Assembly (NCBI GenBank): GCA_961205875.1
Contig: OY540813.1
Span: 31,157,001 to 31,221,000, forward strand
Source of the DNA: Sialis fuliginosa
Taxonomy: Eukaryota; Arthropoda; Insecta; Megaloptera; Sialidae
Direction: 5' to 3'
DNA length: 64,000 bases
The notes below the pieces were generated by a model. That model was not told where the DNA came from. It was given only the letters and a program-made list of their open reading frames with translations, and searched no databases. A program made the translations under genes and the position numbers. This document shows, in pieces, positions 1 through 13,797 of this stretch (position 1 is the stretch's first letter; each line of letters opens with the position of its first letter).

Positions 1-454
1 GAATTATTTTTGAAACGGTGCGCAGTAGAAAAAAATGTTTTAGGTACAAGTTATAAATAATATTATTATCTATAATTATGTTATATAATTTCTGCGGTAA
101 GATAAAAAAGTCTTGTGCCGACCAGGGCAATTTATTTTCCAAACTTCCACAGCGTTAAAGTGAATCCGCGTAAATGAAAGGATTACTCTATAAACATTTA
201 TTCATATTCTGCAATCTACGTATATAAATTTTCCACTTTTGAAGACAAATACCACTGATACATAATATACATATGGCTGATTCTCAAAAAAAATCTAAAT
301 TGTTGTCCTTTCTGATTTCTATAATACGAGATCGAAAATTAAAGTTAAGGAGATTCTCTTATGAAACTACATCACTAGGTGTACCAAATTGTATATTAAT
401 TTTATTTCAGTTATTATAAATTGTAAAAATATATTAAAATTTATACCTCAAAAA

Positions 455-873
455 TCATTCCCTCACTGTGTCCCAACCACCAAATTTAAATACATTTCTA
501 ATTTGTTTCGAAAAGTTTTCTAGAATGTGTTTAATAACTTATTATTTATTCATTTATAACAATATTCTCTATTTAAAAATGTACAACAGTAAGTAAAACA
601 CAAAAAGAAAAAAAACAGAAAATAAATTTACAAGTATGTCCTTAAAAAACGAATCATTCCCTCACAATTTATGTAACAGTGAAATTAGACCGTAATTTTA
701 AATCTATCTGAACGCAGTGTTATTGATTTTATAATTTGGCAATACTGACATTAAAAAATAAATATGGCAAAAGGGCTGAGTGTTGAAGTGTATTGTTGAA
801 ATTGTTTTAAAGTATTATTATCCAAATTTACATTTTCGCTCGTCATTCCCTCACAAAGTGATCATTCCCTCAC
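455..873. repeat. Four copies of TCATTCCCTCAC
   Basis: At 455-466, 654-665, 843-854 and 862-873, all in the same orientation. Between copies the sequence is AT-rich and not obviously repeated. Confidence 0.8.
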
Positions 874-1119
874 TAATAAACTAAGCTATCATATCCTCAC
901 TTCTGAGTTTTTGTTTTAACCCCCTTTAAAGTCAAAAATATTGGGGACCACTATAACCCTTCAGAAAATTACCCTATGTTTTATTATATTTACGAAAGAA
1001 ATTGTACCTACATTATTAAAAAAAAAAAAACCACAATATAACAAAATCATTTTTCTACTTTTTTTGAGAATCAGCCATATATCAACAGATACTTATTCAA
1101 ATACATTTACAATTAGCGA

Positions 1120-1245
1120 ACACGACGTCTGCTGTAGGCGTCGATGGCATAGACTACCACCCCCTGCTACCTTCCACCTCACATACCGGATATTCGTGCG
1201 TCCCTAGGCACGTTCCTGCGGGACTAGTAACAGCACGCGATGTGA
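1120..1245 (+). other. GC-richer stretch ending in a splice-donor-like site
   Basis: CGACGTCTGCTGTAGGCGTC.. through CAGCACGCGAT|GTGAGTAAGT. Higher GC and a near-consensus donor suggest a possible noncoding plus-strand exon. No protein homology and no downstream partner was found, so this is only a candidate. Confidence 0.2.
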
Positions 1246-1580
1246 GTAAGTTGCTTCTATGTAAACATTCACTTGTATTATGGGATTATCGTGTACGGGA
1301 GTATAAATATTCTCGTACACACGAAGAGATTGCATTGTTTTTTATGTTGGGGTTTTTTGTATAGGGGAGTGGTGAATGAACAGTTATGGAATGGTTTTAT
1401 CAAAAAGTAATAAGTTAATTTATTTCTTAATTTATGGGATAAAATGGTATATTATAATGAAATTTTGCATTTAATTAAAAAAAAATGCATCTGATATGAT
1501 AATCGAGTCATCATAAAAAAGAGATAGTTAAACATGAGTGTTAAATAGATAGATTATTGGTTAGGTTATAAGGTCATGGA

Positions 1581-2496
1581 GGCAAATAAGGCCCACCTTG
1601 ATTAAAAATGTTGTATTTCGGGTAATAAGTTATTTATATTAAAAAGGTTATATTAATGGTCAACTTTAGTTTATTATTAATCTAAAGAAGTATGAAAACT
1701 AACATTTCTTAAATGATTTTATCATTTTTAAGACATCTTAAAAAAAGTAACTTTGGGCCTTATTAAACTAGTGGTATAATAAGGCCACTTAACTAAATTA
1801 AACATTTTGAGATAATTATAACGTTATTTTGTATGGAAACAATGTTTAAATCGACATTTGGCGTAATGTTTACTTAATTACAGCTAATAAATAAACAATT
1901 AATAATGTTATTGTAACATTTATTTTTTATCCGTAATGTACCGATGCTGCATCCATAGCAGCTGCTAAACTCTCACCAGACCACGTTATTTCTTCGTTGT
2001 AGATGATTTTTTTTATAGATCTATTAGTAAATAAAAATGGCATACCAATCTAGAACAAAATATGTGATCATAAATTTGTGATAAATAATAAAAAGTCCAA
2101 TCTTAAATTTGGTGGACCTTATTATCCGTAAGGTACTACGATATACATATATATATATATTTTTTTTTATAAAACAAAAACTTAAAAACAATAAAAATCA
2201 ACTTTTTACCATAAACTTTAAGGATCGAACTATTACATGAACAAATAAGAAACATATGTATAATACATAAAAAAATTTAACAAAAATTAAGATTATTTGT
2301 TGGTTATTTTTATAAAATTGAGCGTTCGTCACCATCTCTCGCAACAAACTCAGAGGTACCGAAAAGATATCGCGGCGAGATACTAGTCGGTCGGTGTGTA
2401 TTTAGCTTTGTATAAGTACCTTCTATGTGTATATAAAAATCCAGAACGATCCAACTATTGCAAATATGTTTTTTTTTCACATGGGCCTTATTTGCC
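1581..2496. mobile_element. 916-bp TIR element (GGCAAATAAGGCCCA)
   Basis: Perfect 15-bp ends GGCAAATAAGGCCCA and TGGGCCTTATTTGCC. The word AATAAGGCC/GGCCTTATT recurs inside (1755-1790, with a variant near 2110). No coding frame. Confidence 0.65.
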
Positions 2497-2499
2497 ATA

Positions 2500-4000
2500 G
2501 TTTTTATCTTTTTGTTATTAAATTTTCAAAGAAAATTATTACATTGGATTTTTTTCATTTTTAATTATGTTTCAAACTCGACCAAATATAAATACATTTG
2601 TAATGGCGAGAGATTAATTTGTTTGTTGATTAACTATAGCAACATGCTATTTTTCCCATAAAATACAGCATAAACTTGAACTGTGTGTAGAAGATATACT
2701 AGAAAATAGTATGTGGTACATGGATAGTATGTATAACATCTCTGCCTAAGTAAATTTGTTCCTTTGCTTTGAATTTGAGACGAAGTTTCACGCTTACATA
2801 ATATATTATTTTTTTAATATAATGCTTATCATTAAAAAGTGCTTAAACCATAATGAAGTGATCATAAATGCTATAAGTCCTGTGCAAACAAATAATTTTT
2901 AATCAAAAGTCTAATAACCGAAATAGTTCTAACTAGGAAAAAAGTAATCTCTTTTTGTGGCGCCCCCTTTGTGGTGATGTCCTAGGCCGGTGTCTAGTGT
3001 GCCTTATTATAAATCCATCAATAACGATAGTACAGAATGCGCTGTCCATGATGTCTATTCCTTCAAACTTCAATATTTCGATGAAATAATTAAAAATTAC
3101 AATATTTCCACAAAATATGATTTATATGCCATCTAGTGGTTTCCTCTACGACTAACAATTATCGAAAATATTTGACCCCACGCACTTATACAACTTCAAT
3201 AACATACGTGATAAACTGTAGTATATCGTTAGACCACTGCATGGCGCCACATGTATGAGAATACATACCACATGAACATTGATATAGCTATTTGTAAAAT
3301 TAATTGATAAAATGAATAATTCATGATCATTATTTACAATAGATATGACAGGACTGCAAATATATTGTTTAGATGTTGTATTAATACAAACAATTAAATA
3401 AATATCTAGATTATCATCTAAGATATGCGAAATTTACAATATTCCAAAACTATTAAGTACTTGACTTGAGGCTTTCACGGTCACAGTTTGGAATAGGTAT
3501 GTCAAAAACGATTAACTTCACAAAAGCTAAACATTGGAGAAATTTTATAATCTTATAACCAGTAAAAAATTAATTGGAGTCATTTAGAAATGAAGTTATG
3601 ACAGATTTTGATTAAAAATCATGGGAATTAGCACATTTTTAAGGCGCGATCAGGGTGAAATTTTAGTAATGCAACGGTAACGAAATGCATTGCATGCAAC
3701 AATGCGAGCGCACCATATAAGGAAAACAACATCATGAAGTTAGGTTAGATAATAAATTTTTTTGTTATGATAGTCGGTACAATAGGTTTTTAGTTTTGCA
3801 TTTGCACGTAAATGCCACTATGCGAAAAAAGTATAATTTTTAACACGCATAGATATAGAACATGGACCGCGTATTCTGTATTAACATAAAAGGTCGATCC
3901 TGACTATCGAGCTGGTCTTGGTCCGGTCTCGCTCCAATCAAAATATAAATAAATAATAAACAATGAAATCATTCACACTATAGTAGACTTGTGTAGTTCA
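2500..4000. other. AT-rich, no gene seen
   Basis: Noncoding DNA with no element I can delimit. Confidence 0.6.
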
Positions 4001-4004
4001 CGAA

Positions 4005-4092
4005 CGAACTACATAGTTCAAAAGAGCGCTCCCTCACGAGAACTAGAGGAACTAGTTCGTATGCGCTCCGCTCTTTTAGTTCAATAGTTCCT
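4005..4092. repeat. Short palindromic 'GAACTAGTTC' repeat
   Basis: AGTTCACGAACGAACTACAT, AGAGCGCTCCCTCACGAGAA, GAACTAGTTCGTATGCGCTC. Related to 37260-37345. Confidence 0.5.
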
Positions 4093-4726
4093 GATACACC
4101 TCGGAATTTATTCTCCCTCGGTAATAATAGCTATCATTATTGACTCGTGGTATAATATACTATTATAGACCGAATTTTAATTGTAAAGATCAAGGAAACT
4201 GAAATTATATTTTTGATCCATTAGAAACATTACTTTCAATATTGTATGTATTAATTAATATTATAAAATATAAAGAATGTTTGTTTTTATCGCATTCTAT
4301 TACATATTTGATAAGATATAATGTGTTTTTCAGAAAAACAACTAATTATACTGATTAGATTCAATTACAATCACACTTTAATGTTTATTTTGTCAAATTA
4401 TAAAATTTTCATAATATAAACAAAATATGTACTAACTTTATTTATTTTCAAGGACAAAAATCTACGAAAAAAATAATTCAGGTAAAAAAAATCCTATTCA
4501 TAAAACGCACTTCATTCATCTAACCAACTAACCAATTCTGCGCACAATCCTCTAACAAAGAAACAAAAACCTGCACGTACCGTACCCCAAATAATAAAAA
4601 CACCTTAGCAATCCCTTTTGCCGAAATCTTTCACCCTAATAACCACTAACAATGGGTACACGAAGCCTTAACAATCGAAGAACTGGCAATTTTCAGAGAT
4701 CGCATTGGTTACTTGTTTAGACCGGC

Positions 4727-4740
4727 GTTGCCATGGTAAC
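4727..4740 (+). promoter_or_regulatory. RFX X-box-like site in a GC-rich island
   Basis: GTTGCCATGGTAAC is an almost perfect palindromic X-box (two half sites with a 2-bp spacer), the site bound by RFX factors, often at ciliary and neuronal genes. It stands at the edge of a GC-richer block (4725-4810) followed by a TCAGT initiator-like word near 4850. No exon can be tied to it. Confidence 0.45.
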
Positions 4741-4849
4741 CGGGACCATTAAAATCGTCTGCACGGCGACGGCAAAGATGCGTAACGAATGCGCGGAATC
4801 AACACAACAGTGCTGGGAGTAGTTGTAGTAGTCGATGCAGTATTATTCT

Positions 4850-7300
4850 GTCAGTTGCATGTGTTTTACTGTCAAGGATAGTCGTGCATTTTGTTTGTGT
4901 TATCAATATTCTAACTTATGTAATCACTGTTAAAATGTGCTGTGATTTTATTATGTTGGTATTACTGACAATTGTCTTCGATGACAATAAATTGATTTGA
5001 ACTTCATTGTTGTTCCAATTTAAAAAATAACAAAGGCAATTTGCACTACAGTACTAAAAATTTGTGGATATTTAAAATTTTAATAGAAAAACTAACTTAT
5101 AATTCATCAATAAGAAAGTGTTAGAAATAAACATGTGATAATTGATTGGACAATAACAAGCAACAAGCTGTAAATAAATTAATGAAATTGTGACTTTAAA
5201 TCCATATGAATAAATAATTTAACATCGATTATTTCTAATAACTGATACACGTAATTTTGTGATAGTGTAAAAAAAGTATATAGTTACTTTAATATGTAAT
5301 TAATGTTTACAAAACAAATATTGGATTAAAATGAAGCATGAAGAATTGCAAATTCATCAATGAACAATCGGTAATAGTTTAAATGCATAATCAATTATTA
5401 GAAATGTAACAGGTTTTAAACGAAGCTCTCTCTAAATAGGTCACATTGGTAACAAAATTATTACTTGGATTATTAATGGAGTTAAAAGCAGTAATGTGAA
5501 ATTTATCATGAATTATTGATCATGCATTGACATCAATAAAAAAGAATTGTTTTCATTCAAATATTAAATGATTGTTTCGAACTTCTGCATTGCAGTTATT
5601 TTGCTTTTTTACAATGGGGTTTTCTTTATAAATTACGAAATTATATTCGTGTGTTAATAAACTGTAATAGAATAAATTTACTTTGTGATACCTACTAGCT
5701 AGTTCATGGTATTGCAAAATCATAAACGGTTTAGCTTTGTAATTTGCAATCTTACAAAACCAATATAAAAACTAAAAACAGCACACGGTTATTGATAAAT
5801 TTACCACAAATCAAGGAGTTTTTAATAATATCAATTATAATGAACTTGATGCTGTAAAACAAACATTTTCAAAAAAACATTGTTTTTGAGTATTCCAAGA
5901 AATATAGATACAGAAGACAATTTCTACTGTATATCGATCATTGATCAATTTTTTATTTTTATTTTTTTCCCTTATCGTCAGCCGTGCAAAGGATTAAACA
6001 TATATATTTTTAGAAATCCCCCGCAGAGCTAATTTGGTATTTAATTGGTCTATAAACTAGGATGTATATATCAAAGGATTTTTAAACAAGGGGTTGGATC
6101 AACATCAAAATCAGAGTTCCTCAACCTGTTTGATAATAAATAAGTTAATTATATATTCATTTAAAACAAAAATTTACCATTACGTTCATGTTATAATCAA
6201 GCACCGTTAAAGAACTTTATTGTAAGTCACGCAATCTTCAGGAAGCTAATATGATAATTTTATAAATATCTGGATTTCGTTTGTTATAGTACCTACTATA
6301 TAATCAACGCTATTAAAATAATAAGAGTACGATATTCGGGTTTTCCTTAATGATTTATAATTTTGTCAGTAGGTACATTGTTTTCAATTTACAAGAAGTT
6401 CTTGAAAATTTAATTAAATAATAAAAAGTAGCCAATTCGATGTTTTATTATCCCACAATTTTACAAAATATTTTTTTATGATGTGAAATATTATTATCCG
6501 CTCTTATTCAATTGAAAATTGCGCCACAAAGCGTAGCAAGGGGAGGGGGGTTATTTTGTCTGCTGATAAAACGAAAAAATATTTTTAGAAAATAAAAATT
6601 TATAATATTCTCTCATTTCTCTCCTTACGATATTAATTGTAAGGCCGTTTTTCCACACACCGGCAAAACCAGTGCCGTTGCCGGTGAAGGCACCGGCCAT
6701 GGCTCTTTTTCCTAAAAATTATAAAATCAGATACTAGCACTGCTCTCTGATTATGGCGCCCTTGGCAACTGCCCCGATGCCAACCCGTTTCTACATCTCT
6801 GTGATGAAACGTTAACCGTAAAGATTAATAAACGCTTAAGTTCATATAAGAATTCGTCATGGAAATTCTACAGTTAACAATTGCTTAATTCAAAAATACT
6901 TATTTAAACATTATAAAATACATAAAAAATGTTATCAAGTATAGTATAGTGCATAACATATAAATAGGTTATACATACATAATGAAAATGTTATTGTTTG
7001 TTTAAGTAAAAATACAAATGTTTATTTATAAATAACGATTTATAAAACAATGTAGAGTGACATCACGATAAAAATATAAATAGGAAATATTATTATATCT
7101 GAAGTATTCAAACAGCATGTTATTGATCAGACAGTAATAATTCAAAAATAATCATTTTGTGGATAATCGAAACTTCATGGGAACCAATTATGTGATATCT
7201 ATACTATTCTATGAATATGGGAACTGCGGATAAAACGTCGCACCCAGAAAAACGCTATTTAAAAAAGTTTATATGTTGAAAACTATTTTGAATTGTCTTT
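4850..7300. other. AT-rich, no gene seen
   Basis: Noncoding. A small GC-rich patch at 6650-6790 (ACCGGCAAAACCAGTGCCG, GGTGAAGGCACCGGCC) may be an old transposon end; nothing else stands out. Confidence 0.6.
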
Positions 7301-7307
7301 GTTTAAT

Positions 7308-7682
7308 CAGGGCTTCGAACCGGAACTGAACCGAAAACCGGAAAAACCGTTATTTTTTGCCGGAACGAAAACCGGAACAGAACCGAAATAAAAATATCGG
7401 TTTTTACGGTTCAGTACATGTTAAAATACGCGCGTTGGCATGATCTTATTTCCCACTTCAATTGTCGTTCGGACTATCATACAAGTAGGTACCATAAAAT
7501 ATTCTAAATTATGGTAGAAAAATTTTTTTTAATACAAATAATTTTTTTGTTTTAATTAATCACTCGGAGCTGAACCAAAAACCGAAAAAACCGTTATTTT
7601 TTGCGGAACGAAAACCGGAACCGAACCGAAATATATTTTTTTACTCGAACCGGAACGAAAACAATAACGGTTCGAAGCCCTG
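7308..7682. mobile_element. hAT-type element (375 bp, AACCGGAAC arrays)
   Basis: Ends CAGGGCTTCGAACCGGAA and CGGTTCGAAGCCCTG. Flanks GTTTAAT / GTTTAAAT look like a slightly altered duplication. Subterminal arrays of ACCGAAAACCGG. A second copy lies at 18430. Confidence 0.85.
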
Positions 7683-7910
7683 GTTTAAATATGTATAAGA
7701 TGATATTATTTATTGAAGAATAAAGATTTTCATCTTTGATTTACGAATCAAAATTTAATGAAAAAAATTAGTTCTACTACATAAATCACAAAATATGAAT
7801 TTACCTATTTGAGCAAAAGTAACTTTTAATAATTTAAAATACCACAGGATTTTATTATTTAAAAAATATTGGATCATTGATAAACGAAAAAAATATGAAA
7901 CTATAGATAG

Positions 7911-8990
7911 GCGGCTAATGTGGCGCATTCAAATAGACCAAGAGCCAGTGGCTTGTTTCCATTGTTTATTTCAAAAGTCGTGAAAATGTAGGTACTAAAT
8001 CTTATATACCTGCTGAACAATAAACGTTAATTCTGGCAGCCCTTTGCGGCCGGGTTACACTTAAATTACAAAGAGGGTGAGAAATAAGACTTAATTTATC
8101 TATAGTAAAAGTCATGAAATTTCAGGTTACTTTCGATAGTGTTTTTTATTCATAAAAATTATTGCCAGAACATCCCCCCCCCACCTAACTGTCACCAGAA
8201 AGCTGTAAATGTTTATTTAAAAAAGTACCATTTTTGTTATTTCAAAAGTCTTGAAGTTTTAACAGAATAAATAAAAAATATCTAGGATAGGTAAAAAAGC
8301 CAGAACAAAATTCCATCACCAAATATCTACGAGAAGACAAAACGTTTCCACTTTAGTGCAATACACTTATATAGCGGCTTGCAGGTTAGAGAGAGAGAGA
8401 ACGTATGTGGAGAGTAAAACAAGCTAGATATATCAAGTTGAAGAAAAAAATTATTGTAAAAATAAAAACATTTATTTAATGTATCAAAAAATAAATGCGC
8501 ATATATAGAAATTATTTTCAAATATACAGGTGTTACAAAAAGTACCTACATTTTCACGACTTTTGAAATGAACAATGGAAATAAACCACTGGCTTTCCGT
8601 CTAAAACAAGTGTTGAAATACATATGTGATAACGAGGTATTTGTGATAGTTAATAATAATTATCCATGCCACCCCCATTACCTACATGTAATTTTTCATT
8701 TTTTATCTATCATAATTGTTAAATTAAATAAAACCCGTTTTAGGGGACATATAAACGTTATATAATTCATAACTATCAAATAATTAATTTAAAACTAGAT
8801 ATTTGTTATTATATTTTTTAGCATTTTTTATAAAAATAATCAAATGTGTTCGAAATTACAAAAGATAATGAATAAATAATAAATTTTCTATTAATTCATA
8901 AATAAAACAAAATTTACATACAAAATTTGGTTATGATCATTTTTATTCTACGAAAATCTGTAAAATCGAGTGCGCCACATTAGCCGAACT
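7911..8990. mobile_element. ~1.08-kb TIR element with inner inverted blocks
   Basis: GCGGCTAATGTGGCGCA on the left, TGCGCCACATTAGCCG on the right. The inner pair CCAGTGGCTTGTTTCCATTG / CAATGGAAATAAACCACTGG and TCGTGAAAATGTAGGTACT / its complement near 8545 is also inverted, so the element is composite or rearranged. No transposase. Confidence 0.7.
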
Positions 8991-9114
8991 GGAGGGCAAT
9001 AAATTAACAAAAAATATAAAACAAATACTGTCAAATTATTTATTTATTGAGTTATATTGCAAATATTTAAACTACGGAAAAAATTTTTTTTGCATGTTTT
9101 ATTTTTTATTTAAT

Positions 9115-9290
9115 AAACAAAGTCCACTGCCGCGTCTGTCTGTCTGTGCACGATTTTCTCAGTAACTACTGAACGGATTTTATTCCGGTTTTCACATTGT
9201 TTCACGAGTAAGATTAGGTATATAATTAGTAGATATTTTGTGTAAATTTCATCAAATCGGAAAAAACAACTGTTGGAGAGGTATACATAA
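9115..9290. repeat. Retroelement-like tail
   Basis: CGCGTCTGTCTGTCTGTGCA, then CAGTAACTACTGAACGGATT and ATCAAATCGGAAAAAACAAC: the usual phrase of insect non-LTR or SINE tails. Confidence 0.55.
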
Positions 9291-11034
9291 GATACAAAAT
9301 AAATTTTATAAATTAAAATCGTAGAACAAAGGATGTTAAGACAAAAACCGTGAATTTTATGTCAACAACAAGCTTGAAAATATACGTATAACATATGAAG
9401 AAACATTGGTAGAAGATTCAATCAACGTATCGCGATTTGCAGCTAATAATTATTATTATCAATTTAAACAATTTATTGGCTATGAAATTCCCATTATAAA
9501 ATAACTGTACGGATAATTGGATATTAAATCCTACATAAGAAGCTAAAAAAGATAAATTTTATTGATAGAATAAAATGTGTATTATATTATACATATTATT
9601 ATACTTATTATTTATCTTTGATGTAAAGAAATCGTGTCATGACATCGTGTCGATAACATTGCAGAATACTTTTATTTTTGTGTATCACTTTTTAAAGACC
9701 TAATATACTCAAAATCTAGAGCACGTTGATAAATAGTTTTAATTGGTTACTTTTCATAAATAATATTTAAGGGAAATAACCTGCTATTATTATCTATAAA
9801 AACTAAATGTTTTGGATGAAAGACGGGACTTTTTCTATGAGCGATATGAAGGTCATTTGAAAAATTGCAATTAGCAAATACAAGTTTTTATAACAAAAAT
9901 TAATAACTAATAAATATCAGAACATTTAAATATCGATTATGAATATGTAAATTTGAATAATATTATAATTATTAATTATTAGAGAATGAAAAAAATATAA
10001 GAAGTACCTGCATATTTACTATATACCTATATCATTTATTTATTTAATTTTATTTCAATATATTTACATATAATGATGTATTCAAAAGAGTAATTAAGAA
10101 ACTATATACAACCGGTAAATAAAAAAAAGTAAATACATCGATAACTATATTTTATTTAGGTATATTAACTATATTTTTCATTTTATAATCTATTTGGCAC
10201 TTGGCCTGTTTTCGGGTTTAAAAAATTATATTCTAAACATCATAATCAAAATAGTTAAAATCCTTTTATATATTTGGTCATACTACTTAAGTTGACGTAA
10301 TCGTAATTTTTATAAACATTTTATGTACATACATAATTATATAATATATTAAAGTATTAAAATTAATCTGGTTTTAATAAAGTAAATATTTATCTTTTAA
10401 AGAATAATACTAATATATATAATTTTTAATTAGGAGTTAATTAAATTGTTCTAGATGTTTACAAACAAGCTCATTAATGAATAGGTATGTTCATACTGAT
10501 AGTAGACATTTATTCGACCATTAAAAAATCTATAAAGTATTGTAATTATATACCTAATCGTTGGACACAAAAAACTGACTTAAATGCATCAATTTTGAAA
10601 CAACCAGTGAGTTAAAATACCTTATATAATCTTATACGAGTTTATTTTATTTTTTGCAGACAAAAATTAGGATTTTGTTGAATTGTAGACGGATGTTGAA
10701 TTTATATGCATTATTATTTACTTAAAATATAAGACTAGTTTTTTCATTTCCTGAATTATAACTATACATTATTTAAATTGATTTTTTATATGTATGTATT
10801 ATACATAATGTCTACTAACTTTATGTAACGATACTTTTAATGTTATAGTTTATTTTTCAATTTTTTTTTAATTTTTAATCCGTAGGTACTTCGGAATTTA
10901 AACATCTCAATATAATGGTAATAAAACTTCATAAGAAAAACTAATACATTGCCTTATCGTTTCCCAATCACAATAATAATTTCTTTCTTAAAAATGAATA
11001 AATTTTACTAAAATTTATACTAACAATAAATTTT
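9291..11034. other. AT-rich, no gene seen
   Basis: About 1.7 kb of very AT-rich DNA without recognisable repeats or reading frames. Confidence 0.6.
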
Positions 11035-11450
11035 CCTCCGTGTGGCCTTACTCCCCCCCCCCCTCCCTAAAGCCAGTAATGACGTCACACAAATTTCATG
11101 GGTTCTCCCCCACCTTTATCACAGGTTGTCACATTTGTGTGATCCCCCTTGTTGTGACGTCACATAAATTTCGAAACAATTATTAGGTACTCAAAATCAA
11201 CGAAAAAAAAAATTTTTTTTCATTGCTGTTTATATTATTTTTATTTATATGAAATTTTTCCATGCACGTTTGAAATTTTCCCAATAACTCTTCACCGGTC
11301 TCGAGTTACCAACAATATATTAATTTATTTTGTTTTGATTTTTTAGATGTGACGTCACGAAGCTTGTGACTCCTCCCCCTTTGTCACACCACATCACACT
11401 TTGTATCCCCCCCACCTTAACGTGTGAGATAAATTATGGATGGCCCCCTA
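11035..11450. repeat. TGACGTCA-containing dispersed repeat
   Basis: TGACGTCACACAAATTTCAT, TTGTGACGTCACATAAATTT and TGTGACGTCACGAAGCTTGT recur with C-rich runs (CTCCCCCCCCC). It resembles a common insect retroelement 3' region; a shorter related stretch is at 21640-21740. No coding frame. Confidence 0.5.
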
Positions 11451-12095
11451 AGTATGTCTTGCTTGATTCGATATAATTTTTTCAGTCATTCATCAAATCA
11501 CTCAAGACCGTCATCACACATTTTGAGACTCGTGGCGCAAAGAATGAGGCCCTATTGAAAAAAATTTTTTATTTAAAAAAAGAAAAATTATTAAAACATT
11601 ATCAATACTCAATACACATAAAAAATTATTTGGGCCAAGACAACCCTTGTTTCATACATATCGAAAATAATATTTTCTCTTGCTTTAAGTAACATTTTTT
11701 ATGCGTGTATAACTTTGTATTAAACATAAACGTAGAGCCAATAATAAAATTATATCAGTAAAATCCATTACATCTTGGATATTTAATAACAATGAAATTA
11801 TAATTAAGAGAAATTATACAAAACTGTTCTCTTTTACAAGTCCGGATAACGTTAATTTATTAATACCTACGCAGAAATAAAGCTTGTTTAACTTAATAAA
11901 TCATTTCGTTAAATTAAACGAACGTCTTGACAGTGGCGTGTAAGCAAATATGTATTTTAATACTTTTATGTATGTTATTTAAATAAACCGATTTTTAGAA
12001 ATATGTTGAAGGTTAGAGAATATTTATTAAAAAATATCGCGAGATCAAAGAATGATTGAGCTATTATTTTGACATTCAATTTATATCGTTTACAC

Positions 12096-12318
12096 CAGTG
12101 ATTGTCAAACTATTTGTTGCGGCACGGTAGTGCGCTGCGAAAGATTAAAAAATATAGGTTTAAATTAAATATATTATTTTATTATAAAAGAATTTATGTA
12201 TTATTTTTGCATTCTAGTAAAATATATTTAAATTTTGTTGGAATTTTTATTTGGCGTGCCGCGAAATAAATCTTCCTCAACCAGTGTGTCGTAAGGTAAA
12301 AAAGTTTGGCAGACACTG
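12096..12318. mobile_element. hAT-type non-autonomous element (223 bp, exact TSD)
   Basis: Exact 8-bp duplication GTTTACAC at 12088-12095 and 12319-12326. Ends CAGTGATTGTCAAACT and AGTTTGGCAGACACTG. Internal GTGCCGCG motif. Confidence 0.92.
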
Positions 12319-12496
12319 GTTTACACAAATACATGTTTATGTTTTGTTAATATGGATTGTTCAGAAGCCAACGAGTCTAATTAGAAATTCGATAAATAAA
12401 TCTAATTGATACCTAAATTGTTTTCTGTTAGTCTGCTTAGATAAAAATTTCTACTCTAAAATTTGAGTAATGGTAACTACATTCTTTTGTCTACAA

Positions 12497-12862
12497 CGAG
12501 GGCCGTAACTACCACCGGGGCAGTGCCCCGGGGCCTCCGAGATTAGGGGGGGCCCGCGGCAGCGTAAAACTTTTATTTTTATTTGGTTCTTGAAAATGTT
12601 ACACAAATTTTGATTTGAATGTTTTTTTTTTCGTTGCGAACTTGAATTTTACATTTATTAATAATAAAAATAAAGTTAATAGGAAATGTACAATTACATA
12701 AAAAACTTGAGATTGTCGACCAAAAAAAGTCATTAAAATCTAAATTACACATATATGGTACATTTCCAAGTAAAGATAAAAAAAGGTCTTCAATTTTTCA
12801 TATTTTGAGGGCCCCTCGGTCTCTTCTTGCCCCAGGGCCCCCGAGTCTGTAGTTACGGGCCT
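12497..12862. mobile_element. hAT-type non-autonomous element (366 bp, exact TSD)
   Basis: Exact 8-bp duplication GTCTACAA at 12489-12496 and 12863-12870. Ends GAGGGCCGTAACTACC and GTAGTTACGGGCCT. Subterminal GC-rich GGGGCAGTGCCCCGGGGCC. Confidence 0.92.
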
Positions 12863-13184
12863 GTCTACAATCATGAGCAAAACCGTATATAATAATAAGA
12901 TTAATAAGTAATAAATAAGGCCCGCGATGATATTTTTATTATTCATACTTCCACGTAAAATTTTAAAAATAACAAAATCTTCTTACAATTAGTATAAACT
13001 TCCTGTCAAATGACAGTCGTTATAAAAGAGTTAGTAAATTAATTAGTTCTAATTTTAAGAACTTATTACTCGGTAAGTATTTGACAAAAACAAATTAAAT
13101 AAAAATGTTTTATAGAGCCTTTGACACCTTACAATTTTTTTTATTTGTTTTACTGAAAAATTTAATAATTGAAATTATAAAAAT

Positions 13185-13797
13185 CAGGGACTTGAACCGG
13201 AATTTATATATGGTTCGGATTCAAACATAAATTTCGGTTCAGGTTTGAGTTGAACATGTTGCAAACTATTTGAGTTCAAAAACCGTTATTTTTATAGGGT
13301 TAAGGTTCGGGTTCGGGTTCAAGTTTGTAATTGAAAGAAAATTATTTTGTTCGAAAAAAATTATAATTAACAAATAAAACATTTTCTGAAAAAGAAAAAA
13401 ACATTAATAGCCATTAAAATATTGCTAGAAAAAAAGACAAAAAATAAAATTGAATTGAAATTTCTTTTTTTCAGATTTTTTTTGCAAATTGAAATGTAAT
13501 TCAGTTATAAAATTTAAAAAAAGTGAAAAATATGTTTTCAGTAGTTGACTTGATAAGTCACATCATACTATAAAATTCAAACAGATTTCCAGTATTAGTA
13601 CCTACATTTTACAATATAGTCTCTTTTAAAAATTATGGGAGGAAAATATTAAAATATTAAAAATAATTTATTGAACTTTTTAAAAATATATGGTTACCGG
13701 TTATCCATGAAAAGGTTCGGTTTCAGATTCAGGTTAATGAAAAATACGGGTTTTTTCGGGTTTACGGTTCGAGTTCGGGTTCAGGTTCAAGTCCCTG
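13185..13797. mobile_element. hAT-type non-autonomous element (613 bp, exact TSD)
   Basis: Exact 8-bp duplication ATAAAAAT at 13177-13184 and 13798-13805. Ends CAGGGACTTGAACCGGAA and GGTTCAAGTCCCTG. Subterminal GGTTCGGGTTCGGGTTCAAG arrays. Confidence 0.92.
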
